Below, one piece after another: positions 43,920-52,899 of a stretch of DNA of 64,000 nucleotides; positions within the stretch are counted from its first letter, which is position 1, and every line of letters starts with the position of its first letter. This DNA comes from Microbacterium testaceum. Its GTDB lineage: Bacteria > Actinomycetota > Actinomycetes > Actinomycetales > Microbacteriaceae. The stretch lies in assembly GCF_006539145.1 (NCBI RefSeq), contig NZ_BJML01000004.1, forward strand, positions 185,635 through 249,634, given 5' to 3'. The position numbers and the translations under genes were made by a program. The notes below the pieces were generated by a model. That model had not been told where the DNA came from. It ran no database searches and was given only the letters and a program-made list of their open reading frames with translations.

Positions 43920-45904
43920 GGGAGGGTCTCCTTGTGGGAAGGGATGGGGTCGGATGCCGGGATCCCGGCGAGATCGTGCGGCTCGGAGGGCGCGGGGGTC
44001 ACCGAGGCGACCACCGCATCGCGGGCGACCTGCGCTCCCGCCGCGGTGCGGAGTCGAACGACGCCGGCGTGGGGCGCGGTGACGGTGTGCTCCATCTTCA
44101 TCGCCTCGATCGTGACGAGCCGGGCCCCCGTCTCGACCGTGTCTCCGTCCGCGACGTGCACCGCCACGACCGTGCCCGGCAGCGGAGCGACCAGATCGGG
44201 ATCGAGGGTTCCCGGCGCGCGGCCGACCGCGGCCCGGCGACGCTCGGCGGCCGCTCGACGCGAGACCGGACGCAGGCGATGCGCTCCGCCGTCGGCATGC
44301 ACCCAGAACTCCCCCGGGCCACCGGTCACGAGGGCCTCGACCTCGGCCGGCCCGACCGCGCGCACGACTCCGGCGTCGTCTTCGAGGAACACGCTCCGAC
44401 CGGGCGCCGCTGCCCCGGCACGCCACGCGCCGACGCGGCCCCAGACGGAGCCGTCGGCCGGGGAGCCGGCATCCACGACTCTCTTCGCCACGGCAGCGAG
44501 CGCATCCGGCGTCGGCTTGACGGCGTGGGGCGTGCCCCTGCGGTCCAGCAACCCCGTATCCAGATCCCCCGCGCGCACGGCCGGGTCGGCCAGCAACGCC
44601 CGGAGGTCGGCGATGTTCGTGTCGACGCCGAGCACGACGGTCTCGGCGAGAGCGGAGTCGAGGCGGGCGATCGCCGTCTCGCGGTCGGGGCCGTGCGCGA
44701 TCACCTTGGCGATCATCGGGTCGTACAGAGAGCCGATGACGCTGCCGGTCTCGACGGCACTGTCGACGCGGGCGGATCCCGGATGCCAGAGGCTCACGGT
44801 CCCCGTCGCGGGGAGGTAGCCGCGCGAGGGCGTCTCGGCGTACACGCGCGCTTCGATCGCGTGCCCGTCGAGACGAACCTCGGGCAGGTCGAGCGCGAAG
44901 CCCGCGGCCACCCGCAGCTGCTGCTCGACGAGGTCGATACCGGTGACCATCTCGGTCACGGGATGCTCGACCTGCAGGCGCGTGTTCATCTCGATGAAGA
45001 AGGGTTCGTCGAGGCGGTCGCCCGCGACGAGGAATTCGACGGTGCCCGCGCCGAGGTATCCGACGCTGCGGGCGGCGGCGACGGCGGCCTCCCCCAGCCG
45101 TCGGCGGGTCTTTGCGTCGACGACGGGCGAGGGGGCCTCCTCGATCACTTTCTGGTGCCGTCGCTGCAGCGTGCATTCGCGCTCGCCGAGCGAGAGCGTC
45201 GTGCCGTGCGCGTCGGCGAGCACCTGCACCTCGATATGCCGCGGGCGTTCCAGCAGACGCTCGAGCAACAGGGTGTCGTCGCCGAAGGCCGCGGCGGCCA
45301 CGCGGCGGGCGGTGGCGAGCGCGTCGGCGAGATCGTCGGGGCCGGTGGCCACGGTCATGCCCTTGCCGCCTCCGCCCGCGGAGGGCTTCACCAGCAGCGG
45401 GTATCCCGCGCGATCCGCCTCGACGGCGATCTGGTCGTCGCTCAACCCCTCGGCGGAGAACCCCGGGACCGTCGGCACCCCGTGGGCGGCGACGTGCTCC
45501 TTCGCGCGGATCTTGTCGCCCATCACCTCGAGCGCCTCGACCCCGGGGCCGACGAAGACGATCCCGGCCGCGGCGCACGCGCGGGCGAAGCCGGCGTTCT
45601 CGCTGAGGAAGCCGTACCCCGGGTGCACGGCATGCGCCCCCGACGACACCGCGGCGGCGACCACCGCGTCGACGTCGAGATACGACGGCACGCGCAGGGC
45701 GTGGTCGGCTTCACGGGCGTGGGGCGCATCGGCATCCGCGTCGGTATGGACGGCGATCGAACGGACGCCGAGACGGCGGAGCGTGCGGAACACCCGGCGC
45801 GCGATCTCACCGCGATTGGCGACGAGGACGGACGAGAACATGCGGGGCGGATCGACGCGCGGCGCGACGATGTCGCGGACGGGGCGGTCAGGCATCGCCG
45901 TCAT
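43916..45904 (-). CDS. accA1: Acyl-CoA carboxylase alpha subunit (biotin carboxylase + BCCP)
   Basis: 662 residues. Biotin carboxylase domain ('VLVANRGEIARRVF', ATP-grasp 'SAGGGGKGMTVA', 'EMNTRLQVEHPVTEMVTG'), a linker region and a C-terminal biotinyl domain with the acceptor Lys in 'EAMKMEHT'. With AccD1 it probably carboxylates methylcrotonyl-CoA. Start is uncertain: ATGs at 45904, 45895 and 45841 are in frame; homologues usually begin near the last ('MFSSVLVANRGEIA'), but only the upstream ones have a G-rich ribosome-binding region. Confidence 0.92.
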   Translation of the reverse strand: MTAMPDRPVRDIVAPRVDPPRMFSSVLVANRGEIARRVFRTLRRLGVRSIAVHTDADADAPHAREADHALRVPSYLDVDAVVAAAVSSGAHAVHPGYGFLSENAGFARACAAAGIVFVGPGVEALEVMGDKIRAKEHVAAHGVPTVPGFSAEGLSDDQIAVEADRAGYPLLVKPSAGGGGKGMTVATGPDDLADALATARRVAAAAFGDDTLLLERLLERPRHIEVQVLADAHGTTLSLGERECTLQRRHQKVIEEAPSPVVDAKTRRRLGEAAVAAARSVGYLGAGTVEFLVAGDRLDEPFFIEMNTRLQVEHPVTEMVTGIDLVEQQLRVAAGFALDLPEVRLDGHAIEARVYAETPSRGYLPATGTVSLWHPGSARVDSAVETGSVIGSLYDPMIAKVIAHGPDRETAIARLDSALAETVVLGVDTNIADLRALLADPAVRAGDLDTGLLDRRGTPHAVKPTPDALAAVAKRVVDAGSPADGSVWGRVGAWRAGAAAPGRSVFLEDDAGVVRAVGPAEVEALVTGGPGEFWVHADGGAHRLRPVSRRAAAERRRAAVGRAPGTLDPDLVAPLPGTVVAVHVADGDTVETGARLVTIEAMKMEHTVTAPHAGVVRLRTAAGAQVARDAVVASVTPAPSEPHDLAGIPASDPIPSHKETLP

Positions 45905-45910
45905 CCCCGA

Positions 45911-47578
45911 TCACATCCGGAAGAGGCCGAAGCCCCGGTCGGCGAGCGGCACGCGGCTGACGACGTCGAGCGCGAGCCCGAGCATCGTGCGGGTGTCGAC
46001 GGGGTCGATCACGCCGTCGTCCCAGAGTCGAGCGGTGGCGTAGTACGGACTGCCCTGCTCCTCGTAGCGTTCGCGGATGGGTTTCTGGAACGCCTCGTCG
46101 TCGGCATCCGTCCACTCCTCTCCGCGCGCGGCGCGCTGCTCGCGGGTGACGGTGGAGAGGACGGATGCGGCCTGCGCCCCGCCCATGACCGAGATACGGC
46201 TCGAGGGCCAGGTCCACAGGAACCGCGGGTCGTAGGCGCGCCCGCACATGGCGTAGTTGCCGGCGCCGTACGAGCCGCCGACGAGCACGGTGAGCTTGGG
46301 GACGCGGGTGGTGGCGACGGCGGTGACCATCTTGGCGCCGTCTTTCGCGATGCCGCCGGCCTCGGCATCCCTCCCCACCATGAACCCGGTGATGTTCTGC
46401 AGGAAGAGCAGGGGGATGCCGCGCTGGTCGGCGAGCTCGATGAAGTGCGCGGCCTTGAGGGCGGATTCGCTGAAGAGCACGCCGTCGTTCGCGATGATGG
46501 CGAGGGGGTGTCCGTGCAGGCGCGCGAAGGTGGTGATGACGCTCTCGCCGTAGAGCGCTTTGAACTCGTGCAGGGAGTCCGCGTCGACGAGGGTATCGAT
46601 GATCGCGCGCATGTCGACCGGCTGCGAGATGTCGGCGGGGACGATGTCGTACAGGTCCTCGGGGTCGCGTGCGGGGTCTTTCACGGTCTCGACCGACCAG
46701 ACCGGCGCCGCGGTTGGCGGCAGGGTTCGCACGATGTCGCGCACGATCTCGAGAGCGTGCTCGTCGTCGTCCGCGAGGTGGTCGACCACCCCCGAGCGAC
46801 GGGCGTGCAGATCGCCGCCGCCGAGCTGTTCGGCGGTGACGTCCTCGCCGATCGCGGCCTTGACCAGGGGTGGTCCGCCGAGGAAGACCGTGCCCTGATT
46901 CCGCACGATCACGCTCTCGTCGCTCATTGCCGGGACGTAGGCGCCACCGGCGGTGCACGAGCCCATGACGGCGGCGATCTGCGGGATGCCGAGTGCCGAC
47001 AGCTGCGCCTGGTTGCGGAAGATGCGGCCGAAATGGTCGCGGTCGGGGAACACCTCGTCCTGCAGGGGAAGGAAGGCGCCGCCCGAGTCGACGAGGTAGA
47101 CGCAGGGCAGGCGGTTCTCGCGCGCGATGTCCTGCGCGCGCAGGTGCTTCTTGACCGTGAGGGGGAAGTAGGCGCCGCCCTTCACGGTCGCGTCGTTGGC
47201 GAGCACCATCACATGACGCCCGTGGACGAGACCGATCCCCGCGACGACGCCGGCGCCGGGCGCTCCACCGTCGTAGAGCCCGTGGGCGGCGAGCGGGGCG
47301 ATCTCGAGAAAGGGACTCCCCTCGTCGAGGAGCCGGTCGATCCGGTCTCGTGCGAGAAGCTTGCCGCGGCCCGTGTGGCGATCGCGGGCGGCGTCCGACC
47401 CGCCGCGCGCGGCGCGGGCCAGAGTGGCGCGGAGCTCGCTGACGAGGTCGCGCTGGGTCGGCGCGGCGGCGGGGGTTTCCGTCGCGCGTCCGACCGCTCC
47501 TGTCTCGGAGGCCGCGGGCTTCTGCGCGACAGGCGGTGCCGCGTCGGACGCTGTCGCGGTGACCGGTGCTGTGCTCAT
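45911..47578 (-). CDS. accD1: Acyl-CoA carboxylase beta subunit (methylcrotonyl-CoA type)
   Basis: 555 residues, carboxyltransferase domain. '[16 protein letters not shown]'-like oxyanion loops are seen in '[19 protein letters not shown]' and '[23 protein letters not shown]', the latter diagnostic of the methylcrotonyl-CoA/AccD1 branch. An Ala/Pro-rich N-terminal extension of ~35 residues is unusual. The ATG of MSTAPVTA is chosen; a GTG 12 codons upstream is less likely. The gene heads the operon and is divergent from a TetR gene with a palindromic operator between. Confidence 0.9.
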   Translation of the reverse strand: MSTAPVTATASDAAPPVAQKPAASETGAVGRATETPAAAPTQRDLVSELRATLARAARGGSDAARDRHTGRGKLLARDRIDRLLDEGSPFLEIAPLAAHGLYDGGAPGAGVVAGIGLVHGRHVMVLANDATVKGGAYFPLTVKKHLRAQDIARENRLPCVYLVDSGGAFLPLQDEVFPDRDHFGRIFRNQAQLSALGIPQIAAVMGSCTAGGAYVPAMSDESVIVRNQGTVFLGGPPLVKAAIGEDVTAEQLGGGDLHARRSGVVDHLADDDEHALEIVRDIVRTLPPTAAPVWSVETVKDPARDPEDLYDIVPADISQPVDMRAIIDTLVDADSLHEFKALYGESVITTFARLHGHPLAIIANDGVLFSESALKAAHFIELADQRGIPLLFLQNITGFMVGRDAEAGGIAKDGAKMVTAVATTRVPKLTVLVGGSYGAGNYAMCGRAYDPRFLWTWPSSRISVMGGAQAASVLSTVTREQRAARGEEWTDADDEAFQKPIRERYEEQGSPYYATARLWDDGVIDPVDTRTMLGLALDVVSRVPLADRGFGLFRM

Positions 47579-47650
47579 GGCGGCTCCGTCTCGGCGCCGC
47601 ATCGTCGACGGCACCGTCGTTCCCGTCGGGGTCGTTCCCGCGGGATGGGG

Positions 47651-47676
47651 TTTCAGTTAATGTTGACTAACTGAAA
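47651..47676. promoter_or_regulatory. TetR-type operator between accD1 and tetR
   Basis: TTTCAGTTA (47651-47659) and TAACTGAAA (47668-47676) are exact complements with an eight-base spacer. A/T-rich in a G+C-rich background, it sits 73 bases before accD1 and 21 bases before the regulator gene, so one dimer pair could control both. Confidence 0.7.
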
Positions 47677-47696
47677 TGCCAGGCTAGCCCGAGCGG

Positions 47697-48539
47697 ATGC
47701 CGATGACAAGAGCGAACGAGAAGCCCACGGCCGTCGCGGGCGAGGCACGGACTCACGGGGCGGCTGTGCGTGTCCCCGTCGGCACCGCGCGCGACCGCGC
47801 CAAGGCCGATCGCCGCGCGGCCCTGCTCGCCGCCGCGGCGCGCCTGTTCGCCGAGCGCGGCTTCGACGGCGTGACCCTCGGCGACATCGGCGAAGCGGCG
47901 GGGGTGAGCGGCCCCGCCGTGTACCGGCACGTCTCGAGCAAGCAGGCGCTGCTCGGCGCGATCCTCGTCGACGTCAGCGCGCGGTTGCTGCAGGGCGGTC
48001 GCGCGGTCGGGGGCGGTCCCGCGGTCGGGGGCGCTCCCGCGCTCGGGGACGCTCCCGCGCTCGGGGACGCTCCCGCGGTCGGGGACGCTCCCGCGCTCGG
48101 GGACGCTCCCGCGGCGCCGGGCGACGGTCCCGCGCGGCGCCGTGCCGACGCCCCGTCCGCGGCGGGCGAGATCCCCCGCACCGACACGGACGTCCACACC
48201 ACGGACGATCCGGACACCGTCCTGCGCGCGCTCGTCGACTTCCACGTCGCGTTCGCGCTCGCCGAGGCCGACGTGATCCGCGTGCAGGACCGCGACCTCG
48301 ACCGCCTCTCCCCCGACGACCGCCGCGCGGTACGCGACCTGCAGAACGCCTACGTGTCGGTGTGGACGGCGGCTCTCGCCGCGAGAGACGGGGATGCCGA
48401 ATCTCCGGCCGAGCGCCGCGTGCGCGCCCTCGCGTGCTTCGGCCTGATCAACTCGACGCCGCACAGCGTGCGGGGCGTGCCCGCGCCCCGTGTCCGCCTC
48501 ACCCTCATCCGCATGGCCCTGGCAGCGCTGACGGCCTGA
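47697..48539 (+). CDS. TetR-family regulator with hexapeptide-repeat insertion
   Basis: 280 residues. Helix-turn-helix domain at about 38-85 ('RRAALLAAAARLFAERGFDGVTLGDIGEAAGVSGPAVYRHVSSKQALL') with the standard TetR pattern. A ligand domain follows only after an 80-residue low-complexity insertion containing six 'A[LV]GDAP'-like units. The N-terminus also has ~30 extra residues. Divergent from accD1, so it probably represses the leucine-type carboxylase operon and perhaps itself. ATG at 47697 or 47703. Confidence 0.87.
   Translation: MPMTRANEKPTAVAGEARTHGAAVRVPVGTARDRAKADRRAALLAAAARLFAERGFDGVTLGDIGEAAGVSGPAVYRHVSSKQALLGAILVDVSARLLQGGRAVGGGPAVGGAPALGDAPALGDAPAVGDAPALGDAPAAPGDGPARRRADAPSAAGEIPRTDTDVHTTDDPDTVLRALVDFHVAFALAEADVIRVQDRDLDRLSPDDRRAVRDLQNAYVSVWTAALAARDGDAESPAERRVRALACFGLINSTPHSVRGVPAPRVRLTLIRMALAALTA
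48003..48110. repeat. 18-bp tandem repeat inside the tetR gene
   Basis: Six consecutive 18-base units (consensus GCGSTCGGGGACGCTCCC) encode the hexapeptide repeat between DNA-binding and ligand domains. Units 3, 4 and 6 are identical and unit 5 differs by one base, so the array looks recent and probably variable between strains. Confidence 0.9.
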
Positions 48540-48583
48540 GCCACGGCATCCGCTCTGCCTCCGGACGCCGACCTCCACCGAGC

Positions 48584-48644
48584 TCGAGTGTCCACGAAAC
48601 CCGGACACCCTCGGCACCCCGCCCGGGTGTTGTGGACACTCAAC
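48584..48644. repeat. Dispersed palindromic repeat, family 2, copy 2
   Basis: GAGTGTCCAC at the left end pairs with GTGGACACTC near the right end; CCCGG/CCGGG words continue the stem. Same layout as the copy at 29144. Confidence 0.75.
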
Positions 48645-48770
48645 CAACAAGCACCCGCCCACACCCCACGCGAGCGTGCACGACACGCCGGACGCAGCGC
48701 GGGGCTCACGGCGTGCCTTGGACACACGACACGCCCGTTCCCGCCGGGGCATCTCACCCCGCCTGCCGAG

Positions 48771-48832
48771 CTCGAGTGTCCACAAAACCCGGACGCCCCC
48801 GGCACCCTGCCCGGGTGTTGTGGACACTCAAC
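48771..48832. repeat. Dispersed palindromic repeat, family 2, copy 3
   Basis: GAGTGTCCAC at the left pairs with GTGGACACTC near the right end, with CCCGGACG and GCCCGGGTG inside. Nearly identical to copies 2 and 4. Confidence 0.75.
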
Positions 48833-48871
48833 GCACCCGCCCCACTCTCGGCACCCCACCCCGCGCGCCAG

Positions 48872-48933
48872 CTCGAGCGTCCACGAAACCCGGACACCCC
48901 CGGCACCCCGCCCGGGTGTCCTGGACACTCAAC
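48872..48933. repeat. Dispersed palindromic repeat, family 2, copy 4
   Basis: GAGCGTCCAC at the left (one base changed) and TGGACACTCAAC at the right end. It lies about 100 bases downstream of the bkdC stop. Confidence 0.75.
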
Positions 48934-49029
48934 GAAGACACGTGCAACCCGCGCACGCGGGAGGTGCCGAGGGCGACCACTCCCCCGGCACCCGGTCCGC
49001 GGGTCCGGGCCGAAGCCCGCACCGACGAC

Positions 49030-50520
49030 TCAGCGCAGCAGCATCGCGCGCCCGGGCTCGCGCAGCACTCCGGCGACGTCGGTGAGGAAGCGCGCCGCCT
49101 CGGCCCCGTCGACCAGTCGGTGGTCGAACGAGAGGCTGAGCGTGAGCACGTCGCGTAGCGCGATCTCGCCGTGATGCTCCCACGGTGTGCGCCGCAGGGC
49201 TCCGACGGCGAGGATCCCGGCCTCTCCCGGATTGAGGATGGGGGTGCCGGCATCCACTCCGAACACGCCCACGTTGGTGATCGAGAACGTGCCACCGGTC
49301 ATCGCGGCGGGGGCGGTGCGCCCGGCGCGAGCGGTGGCGGCGAGGTCGGCGATCGCGTCGGCGAGGTCGACGAGGTCGAGGGCGTCGGCGTCGGCGATGA
49401 CGGGAACCACGAGACCTCGATCGGTGGCGGCGGCGATCCCGAGGTTCACGTAGTGGTGCTCGACGATCTCGCCGGCCGCCTCGTCCCACTTCGCGTTGAG
49501 CGCGGGAGTGCGCCCGAGGGCGAGGCACACGGCCTTCGCGACGATCGCCAGCAGCCCGATCCTGTGTCCGTCGAGGGCGCGGTCGATCTTGAGGGATGCC
49601 AGCAGCTCGGTCGTCGCGGTCACGTCCAGCGTGAGGAAGGTCGTCGCGTGCGGAGCGGTGAACGCGCTCTGCACCATCGCCGCCGCCGTGTGCTTGCGCA
49701 CCCCGCGGATCGGGGTGCGCGTGATGCGGTCGCCGGTCGGCGGGGCGGGGACGCTCGCGGGCGCGGCCGAGGGGGCCGGGTGTGCAGCCGTGACACGGGC
49801 GATGTACTCCTCGACGTGCGCGCGCGTGATCGTCTCGCCGGGATGGGCTGCCGCGACCAGGACGAGGTCGATGCCGTGATCTTTCGCGAGTTTGCGCACC
49901 GGCGGCGTGGACCGCGGACGCTCGACCGGAAGGTCGATGGGGCCCGTGCGCACGATGTCGTGCGGGGCTGCCTCGCGCACGGCGTGGTCGGTGTCGAGCG
50001 TGACGGGTGCGGCCCCGCGCGCACGGCGACGCGGGCGACTGCCCGAGGTCGGCGCGGCGCCGTAGCCGACGAGGTTCGGCGTCGCGCGCCCGGACGCCCC
50101 CGCCTCCGGTGCCGTCGTGCGGAGATCGTCCGCGACACGCCGTTCTGCGAGGTGCGGCGGCGGCACGTCGGCTCTCGACTGCGCGGGACGGTCGGCCGCG
50201 CCGATCGCCGTTTCCGCGGACTCGGCCGCCCGACTCTCGGCCGGCGCGTGTCCCGCGGGCGCAGCGGTGCCGGCATCCGCCCCCTCCACCGCGAACGACA
50301 CGAGGGGCGAGCCGACCTCGACGACGTCTCCGGCCGCCGCGTGCAGCCCCTGCACGGTGCCCGCGTAGGGCGAGGGGATCTCGACGATCGCCTTGGCCGT
50401 CTCGACCTCGGCGATCGTCTGGTTGAGGGTGACGGTGTCGCCCTCCGACACGTGCCACTGCACGATCTCGGCCTCGGGGAGCCCCTCACCCAGGTCGGGA
50501 AGCCGGAATTCGGTGATCAT
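49030..50520 (-). CDS. bkdC: Branched-chain 2-oxo acid dehydrogenase E2 (dihydrolipoyl acyltransferase)
   Basis: 496 residues. N-terminal lipoyl domain with the lipoylated Lys in 'EVETAKAIVEIPSP' (about 43), a long Ala/Pro linker, an E3-binding domain ('PPVRKLAKDHGIDLVLV'), and a C-terminal acyltransferase domain with catalytic His and Asp in 'SFDHRLVDGAEAARFL'. It passes the branched acyl group to CoA. One lipoyl domain only. Its ATG overlaps the bkdB stop. No E3 gene is adjacent, so E3 is probably shared with other complexes. Confidence 0.93.
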   Translation of the reverse strand: MITEFRLPDLGEGLPEAEIVQWHVSEGDTVTLNQTIAEVETAKAIVEIPSPYAGTVQGLHAAAGDVVEVGSPLVSFAVEGADAGTAAPAGHAPAESRAAESAETAIGAADRPAQSRADVPPPHLAERRVADDLRTTAPEAGASGRATPNLVGYGAAPTSGSRPRRRARGAAPVTLDTDHAVREAAPHDIVRTGPIDLPVERPRSTPPVRKLAKDHGIDLVLVAAAHPGETITRAHVEEYIARVTAAHPAPSAAPASVPAPPTGDRITRTPIRGVRKHTAAAMVQSAFTAPHATTFLTLDVTATTELLASLKIDRALDGHRIGLLAIVAKAVCLALGRTPALNAKWDEAAGEIVEHHYVNLGIAAATDRGLVVPVIADADALDLVDLADAIADLAATARAGRTAPAAMTGGTFSITNVGVFGVDAGTPILNPGEAGILAVGALRRTPWEHHGEIALRDVLTLSLSFDHRLVDGAEAARFLTDVAGVLREPGRAMLLR

Positions 50521-51524
50521 CGCACGACCTCCGATCCGGTGTTCCGCTCGAGCACGCGATCCACCGCGTGCAGGATCCGATCCAGATCCGGCACGTGGTG
50601 CTTCTCGAGCTTCGCGGGCGGATACGGGATGTCGTGCCCGGTCACGCGCTGCGGCGGTGTCTCGAGGTAGGGGAAGCACTGCTCGGTGATGCTCGCAACG
50701 AGTTCCGCCCCGACCCCCGCCTCGCGTGCGGCCTCGTGCGTGACCACGACACGCCCGGTCTTGCGGACGGATGCCGCAACCGTGTTCATGTCGATCGGCG
50801 AGAGCGAACGCAGGTCGATGACCTCGAGCGAGACGCCCTCGTCCTCCGCGGCGAGCGCGGCGTCGAGAGCCGTACGCACCTGAGCGCCATAGGTGACGAT
50901 CGTCGCGTCGGTACCCTCTCGGGCGACGCGGGCGAGGTGCATCGGCGGGGCGTCGGCCAGGTCGGCATCCAGATCGACCTCGCCCTTGGAGTGGTACAGG
51001 CGCTTCGGCTCGAAGAAGACGACCGGGTCGTCGGAGGCGATCGCCTGCTGCAGCATGACGTACGCGTCCTGCGGGTTCGACGCCGCGACCACGCGCAGCC
51101 CCGCGGTGTGCACGAAGTACGCCTCGGGCGACTCGGAGTGGTGCTCGGCCGCGCCCACGCCCCCGGCCCACGGGATGCGGATGACGAGCGGCATCCGGAT
51201 CCGCCCGTTGCTGCGGTAGTGCAGTTTCGCGACCTGGCAGACGATCTGGTCGAAGGCCGGGTAGACGAACCCGTCGAACTGGATCTCGACGACGGGCCGG
51301 TAGCCGCGCAGGGCGAGGCCGACCGCGGTGCCGACGATGCCGGCCTCGGCGAGCGGGGTGTCGACGACGCGCTGGGCTCCGAACCGCTGCTGCAGACCGT
51401 CGGTCACGCGGAAGACACCGCCGAGCTTGCCGATGTCCTCGCCCATGAGGAGGACTCTGTCGTCTCCTTCGAGGGCGCGGGAGAGGCCCGCGTTGATCGC
51501 GGAGCCGAGGGTGAGAGTGCTCAT
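50517..51524 (-). CDS. bkdB: Branched-chain 2-oxo acid dehydrogenase E1 beta
   Basis: 335 residues, transketolase-like pyrimidine-binding domain plus C-terminal domain. 'LLMGEDIGKLGGVFRVTDGLQQRFG' and 'DTPLAEAGIVGTAVGLALRGYRPVVEIQFDGF' are typical of the E1 beta subunit. It pairs with BkdA to decarboxylate the 2-oxo acids of valine, leucine and isoleucine. AAGGAGG lies nine bases before the ATG and inside the preceding 27-residue ORF. Confidence 0.94.
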   Translation of the reverse strand: MSTLTLGSAINAGLSRALEGDDRVLLMGEDIGKLGGVFRVTDGLQQRFGAQRVVDTPLAEAGIVGTAVGLALRGYRPVVEIQFDGFVYPAFDQIVCQVAKLHYRSNGRIRMPLVIRIPWAGGVGAAEHHSESPEAYFVHTAGLRVVAASNPQDAYVMLQQAIASDDPVVFFEPKRLYHSKGEVDLDADLADAPPMHLARVAREGTDATIVTYGAQVRTALDAALAAEDEGVSLEVIDLRSLSPIDMNTVAASVRKTGRVVVTHEAAREAGVGAELVASITEQCFPYLETPPQRVTGHDIPYPPAKLEKHHVPDLDRILHAVDRVLERNTGSEVVR

Positions 51525-51604
51525 CGCGAGACCTCCTTCTCGTCGTTCTCGTGCGCCCGGGTGAGGCCCGCGTCGATCCCGGAACCACGCGTGACGGCGC
51601 TCAT
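51521..51604 (-). CDS. 27-residue ORF resembling the bkdB N-terminus
   Basis: This ORF fills the gap between bkdA and bkdB. Its ATG overlaps the bkdA stop (ATGA) and its TGA overlaps the bkdB ATG. The peptide starts 'MSAVTRGSGIDAGLTRA' and aligns with the BkdB start 'MSTLTLGSAINAGLSRA' at about ten positions, so it looks like a duplicated, diverged copy of the first codons of bkdB. It carries the ribosome-binding site of bkdB. Function as a peptide is doubtful; translational coupling is plausible. Confidence 0.5.
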   Translation of the reverse strand: MSAVTRGSGIDAGLTRAHENDEKEVSR

Positions 51605-52725
51605 TTCTCGAACCCCGCGAGGTACTCGACGTACTCCGCTTTCTGTTGCGCGAGCCCACTGTGCGGTTCCGCGTATACGTGGTCGAACATCGTCTCGGGT
51701 GCGCGGGTCGTCGCTCCGATGCACGCCGCGCGCACTTCGGCGGCGAGCGCGTCGGCGGCTCGATCGACCTCGGCCATCCCGGAATCGTCGAGCATCCCTT
51801 CGGCGCGCAGATACGCCTCCAGGCGCGCGATGGGGTCGCGCTGCGCCCATTCCTCGACCTCGGCGGCGTCCCGGTACCGGGTGGGGTCGTCGCTGGTGGT
51901 GTGCGGGCCCATGCGGTAGGTCACGGCCTCGAGGAACGAGGGCCCCTCACCGCGGCGAGCGCGATCCAGCGCCCACCGCATCGCGGCGACGCAGGCGAGG
52001 GCGTCGTTGCCGTCGATCCGCAGGCTCGGGATGCCGAACCCCGGCGCCCGGCCCGCGATCGGGTACTTCGCCTGGACGGTGACGGGTTCGCTGATCGCCC
52101 ACTGGTTGTTCGAGCAGACGAACACCACGGGCGCGCGGAACGACGAGGCGAAGACCATCGCCTCGTTCACGTCTCCCTGGCTGGTGGCCCCGTCTCCGTA
52201 GTAGGCGACGGCGACGTCGGTGGAGCCGTCGCGCTGAGCACCCATCGCCCACCCGGTGGCGTGCAGGGACTGCGCTCCGATGATGATCTGGGGCGGAGCG
52301 GCATTGATGGTCGTGTGGTCGTAGGCCGAGTGCTCCTCACCGCGCCACGCGAGCACGTAGTCGGCGGGCTGCGCCCCTCGGCCCAGCAGGACGCCGTGCT
52401 CGCGGTAGCTGGGAAAGACGAAGTCGCCGGGGGCGAGGGCGTGCGCCGTACCCACCTGGGTAGCCTCCTGGCCGCGGCACGGAGCCCACAGCGCGAGCTG
52501 GCCCTGGCGCTGCAGGGCGACACCCTCGGCGTCGAGACGACGGGTCAGGACCATGTCGCGGTGCAGGGCTCGCAGCTCGTGCGGCGACACGTCGGCGACC
52601 CACGGGTCGAGGGTGTCATCGGCGATCCGCGAGCCGTCGGGCTCGAGAAGGCGGAGCACGTCGTCGACGCCGTCGTGCTCGTCGGCGCTCCCCGGGGAAG
52701 TGCCTCGCGTCTGGGTGTACGTCAT
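51601..52725 (-). CDS. bkdA: Branched-chain 2-oxo acid dehydrogenase E1 alpha
   Basis: 374 residues. The thiamine diphosphate motif is 'YYGDGATSQGDVNEAMVFAS' followed by 'CSNNQWAIS', and the regulated Ser loop region is 'RMGPHTTSDDPTRYR'. It decarboxylates branched 2-oxo acids with BkdB. The ATG at 52725 is preferred because GGAGGG lies seven bases upstream; the in-frame ATG at 52731 abuts that site. First gene of the bkdA-bkdB-bkdC operon, divergent from an Lrp-type gene. Confidence 0.93.
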   Translation of the reverse strand: MTYTQTRGTSPGSADEHDGVDDVLRLLEPDGSRIADDTLDPWVADVSPHELRALHRDMVLTRRLDAEGVALQRQGQLALWAPCRGQEATQVGTAHALAPGDFVFPSYREHGVLLGRGAQPADYVLAWRGEEHSAYDHTTINAAPPQIIIGAQSLHATGWAMGAQRDGSTDVAVAYYGDGATSQGDVNEAMVFASSFRAPVVFVCSNNQWAISEPVTVQAKYPIAGRAPGFGIPSLRIDGNDALACVAAMRWALDRARRGEGPSFLEAVTYRMGPHTTSDDPTRYRDAAEVEEWAQRDPIARLEAYLRAEGMLDDSGMAEVDRAADALAAEVRAACIGATTRAPETMFDHVYAEPHSGLAQQKAEYVEYLAGFEK

Positions 52726-52899
52726 CGTCATCCCTCCAGTGCGGCCGGGGCTCCTCGTGAGAGCCGGGGCGTACGGGTGCCGGCAGCACCGCCGACGGGG
52801 CCGACCGTACGCGCGGAATGCACCCCGCTCAAGACCTCGTCGTCATATTGAGCATCGTGCCCACCGCGACCGACCTTCGCGCTGCTAATGTTTCGCACC

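Larger units (their letters stand above)
48540..49029. other. Intergenic region, 490 bp, between convergent tetR and bkdC
   Basis: No gene is supported. The region is occupied mainly by three copies of palindromic repeat family 2 (listed separately) joined by G+C-rich spacer without codon-like structure. Confidence 0.7.

Noticed and set aside
43934..47674. 1246-codon plus-strand frame opposite the carboxylase operon
   Set aside because: Antisense to accA1 and accD1, with low-complexity Arg/Asp/His composition.
48584..48933. CRISPR-like array from three similar 61-bp elements
   Set aside because: Spacing is irregular (187 and 101 bases), the units are palindromic over their full length, and another copy is isolated at 29 kb.
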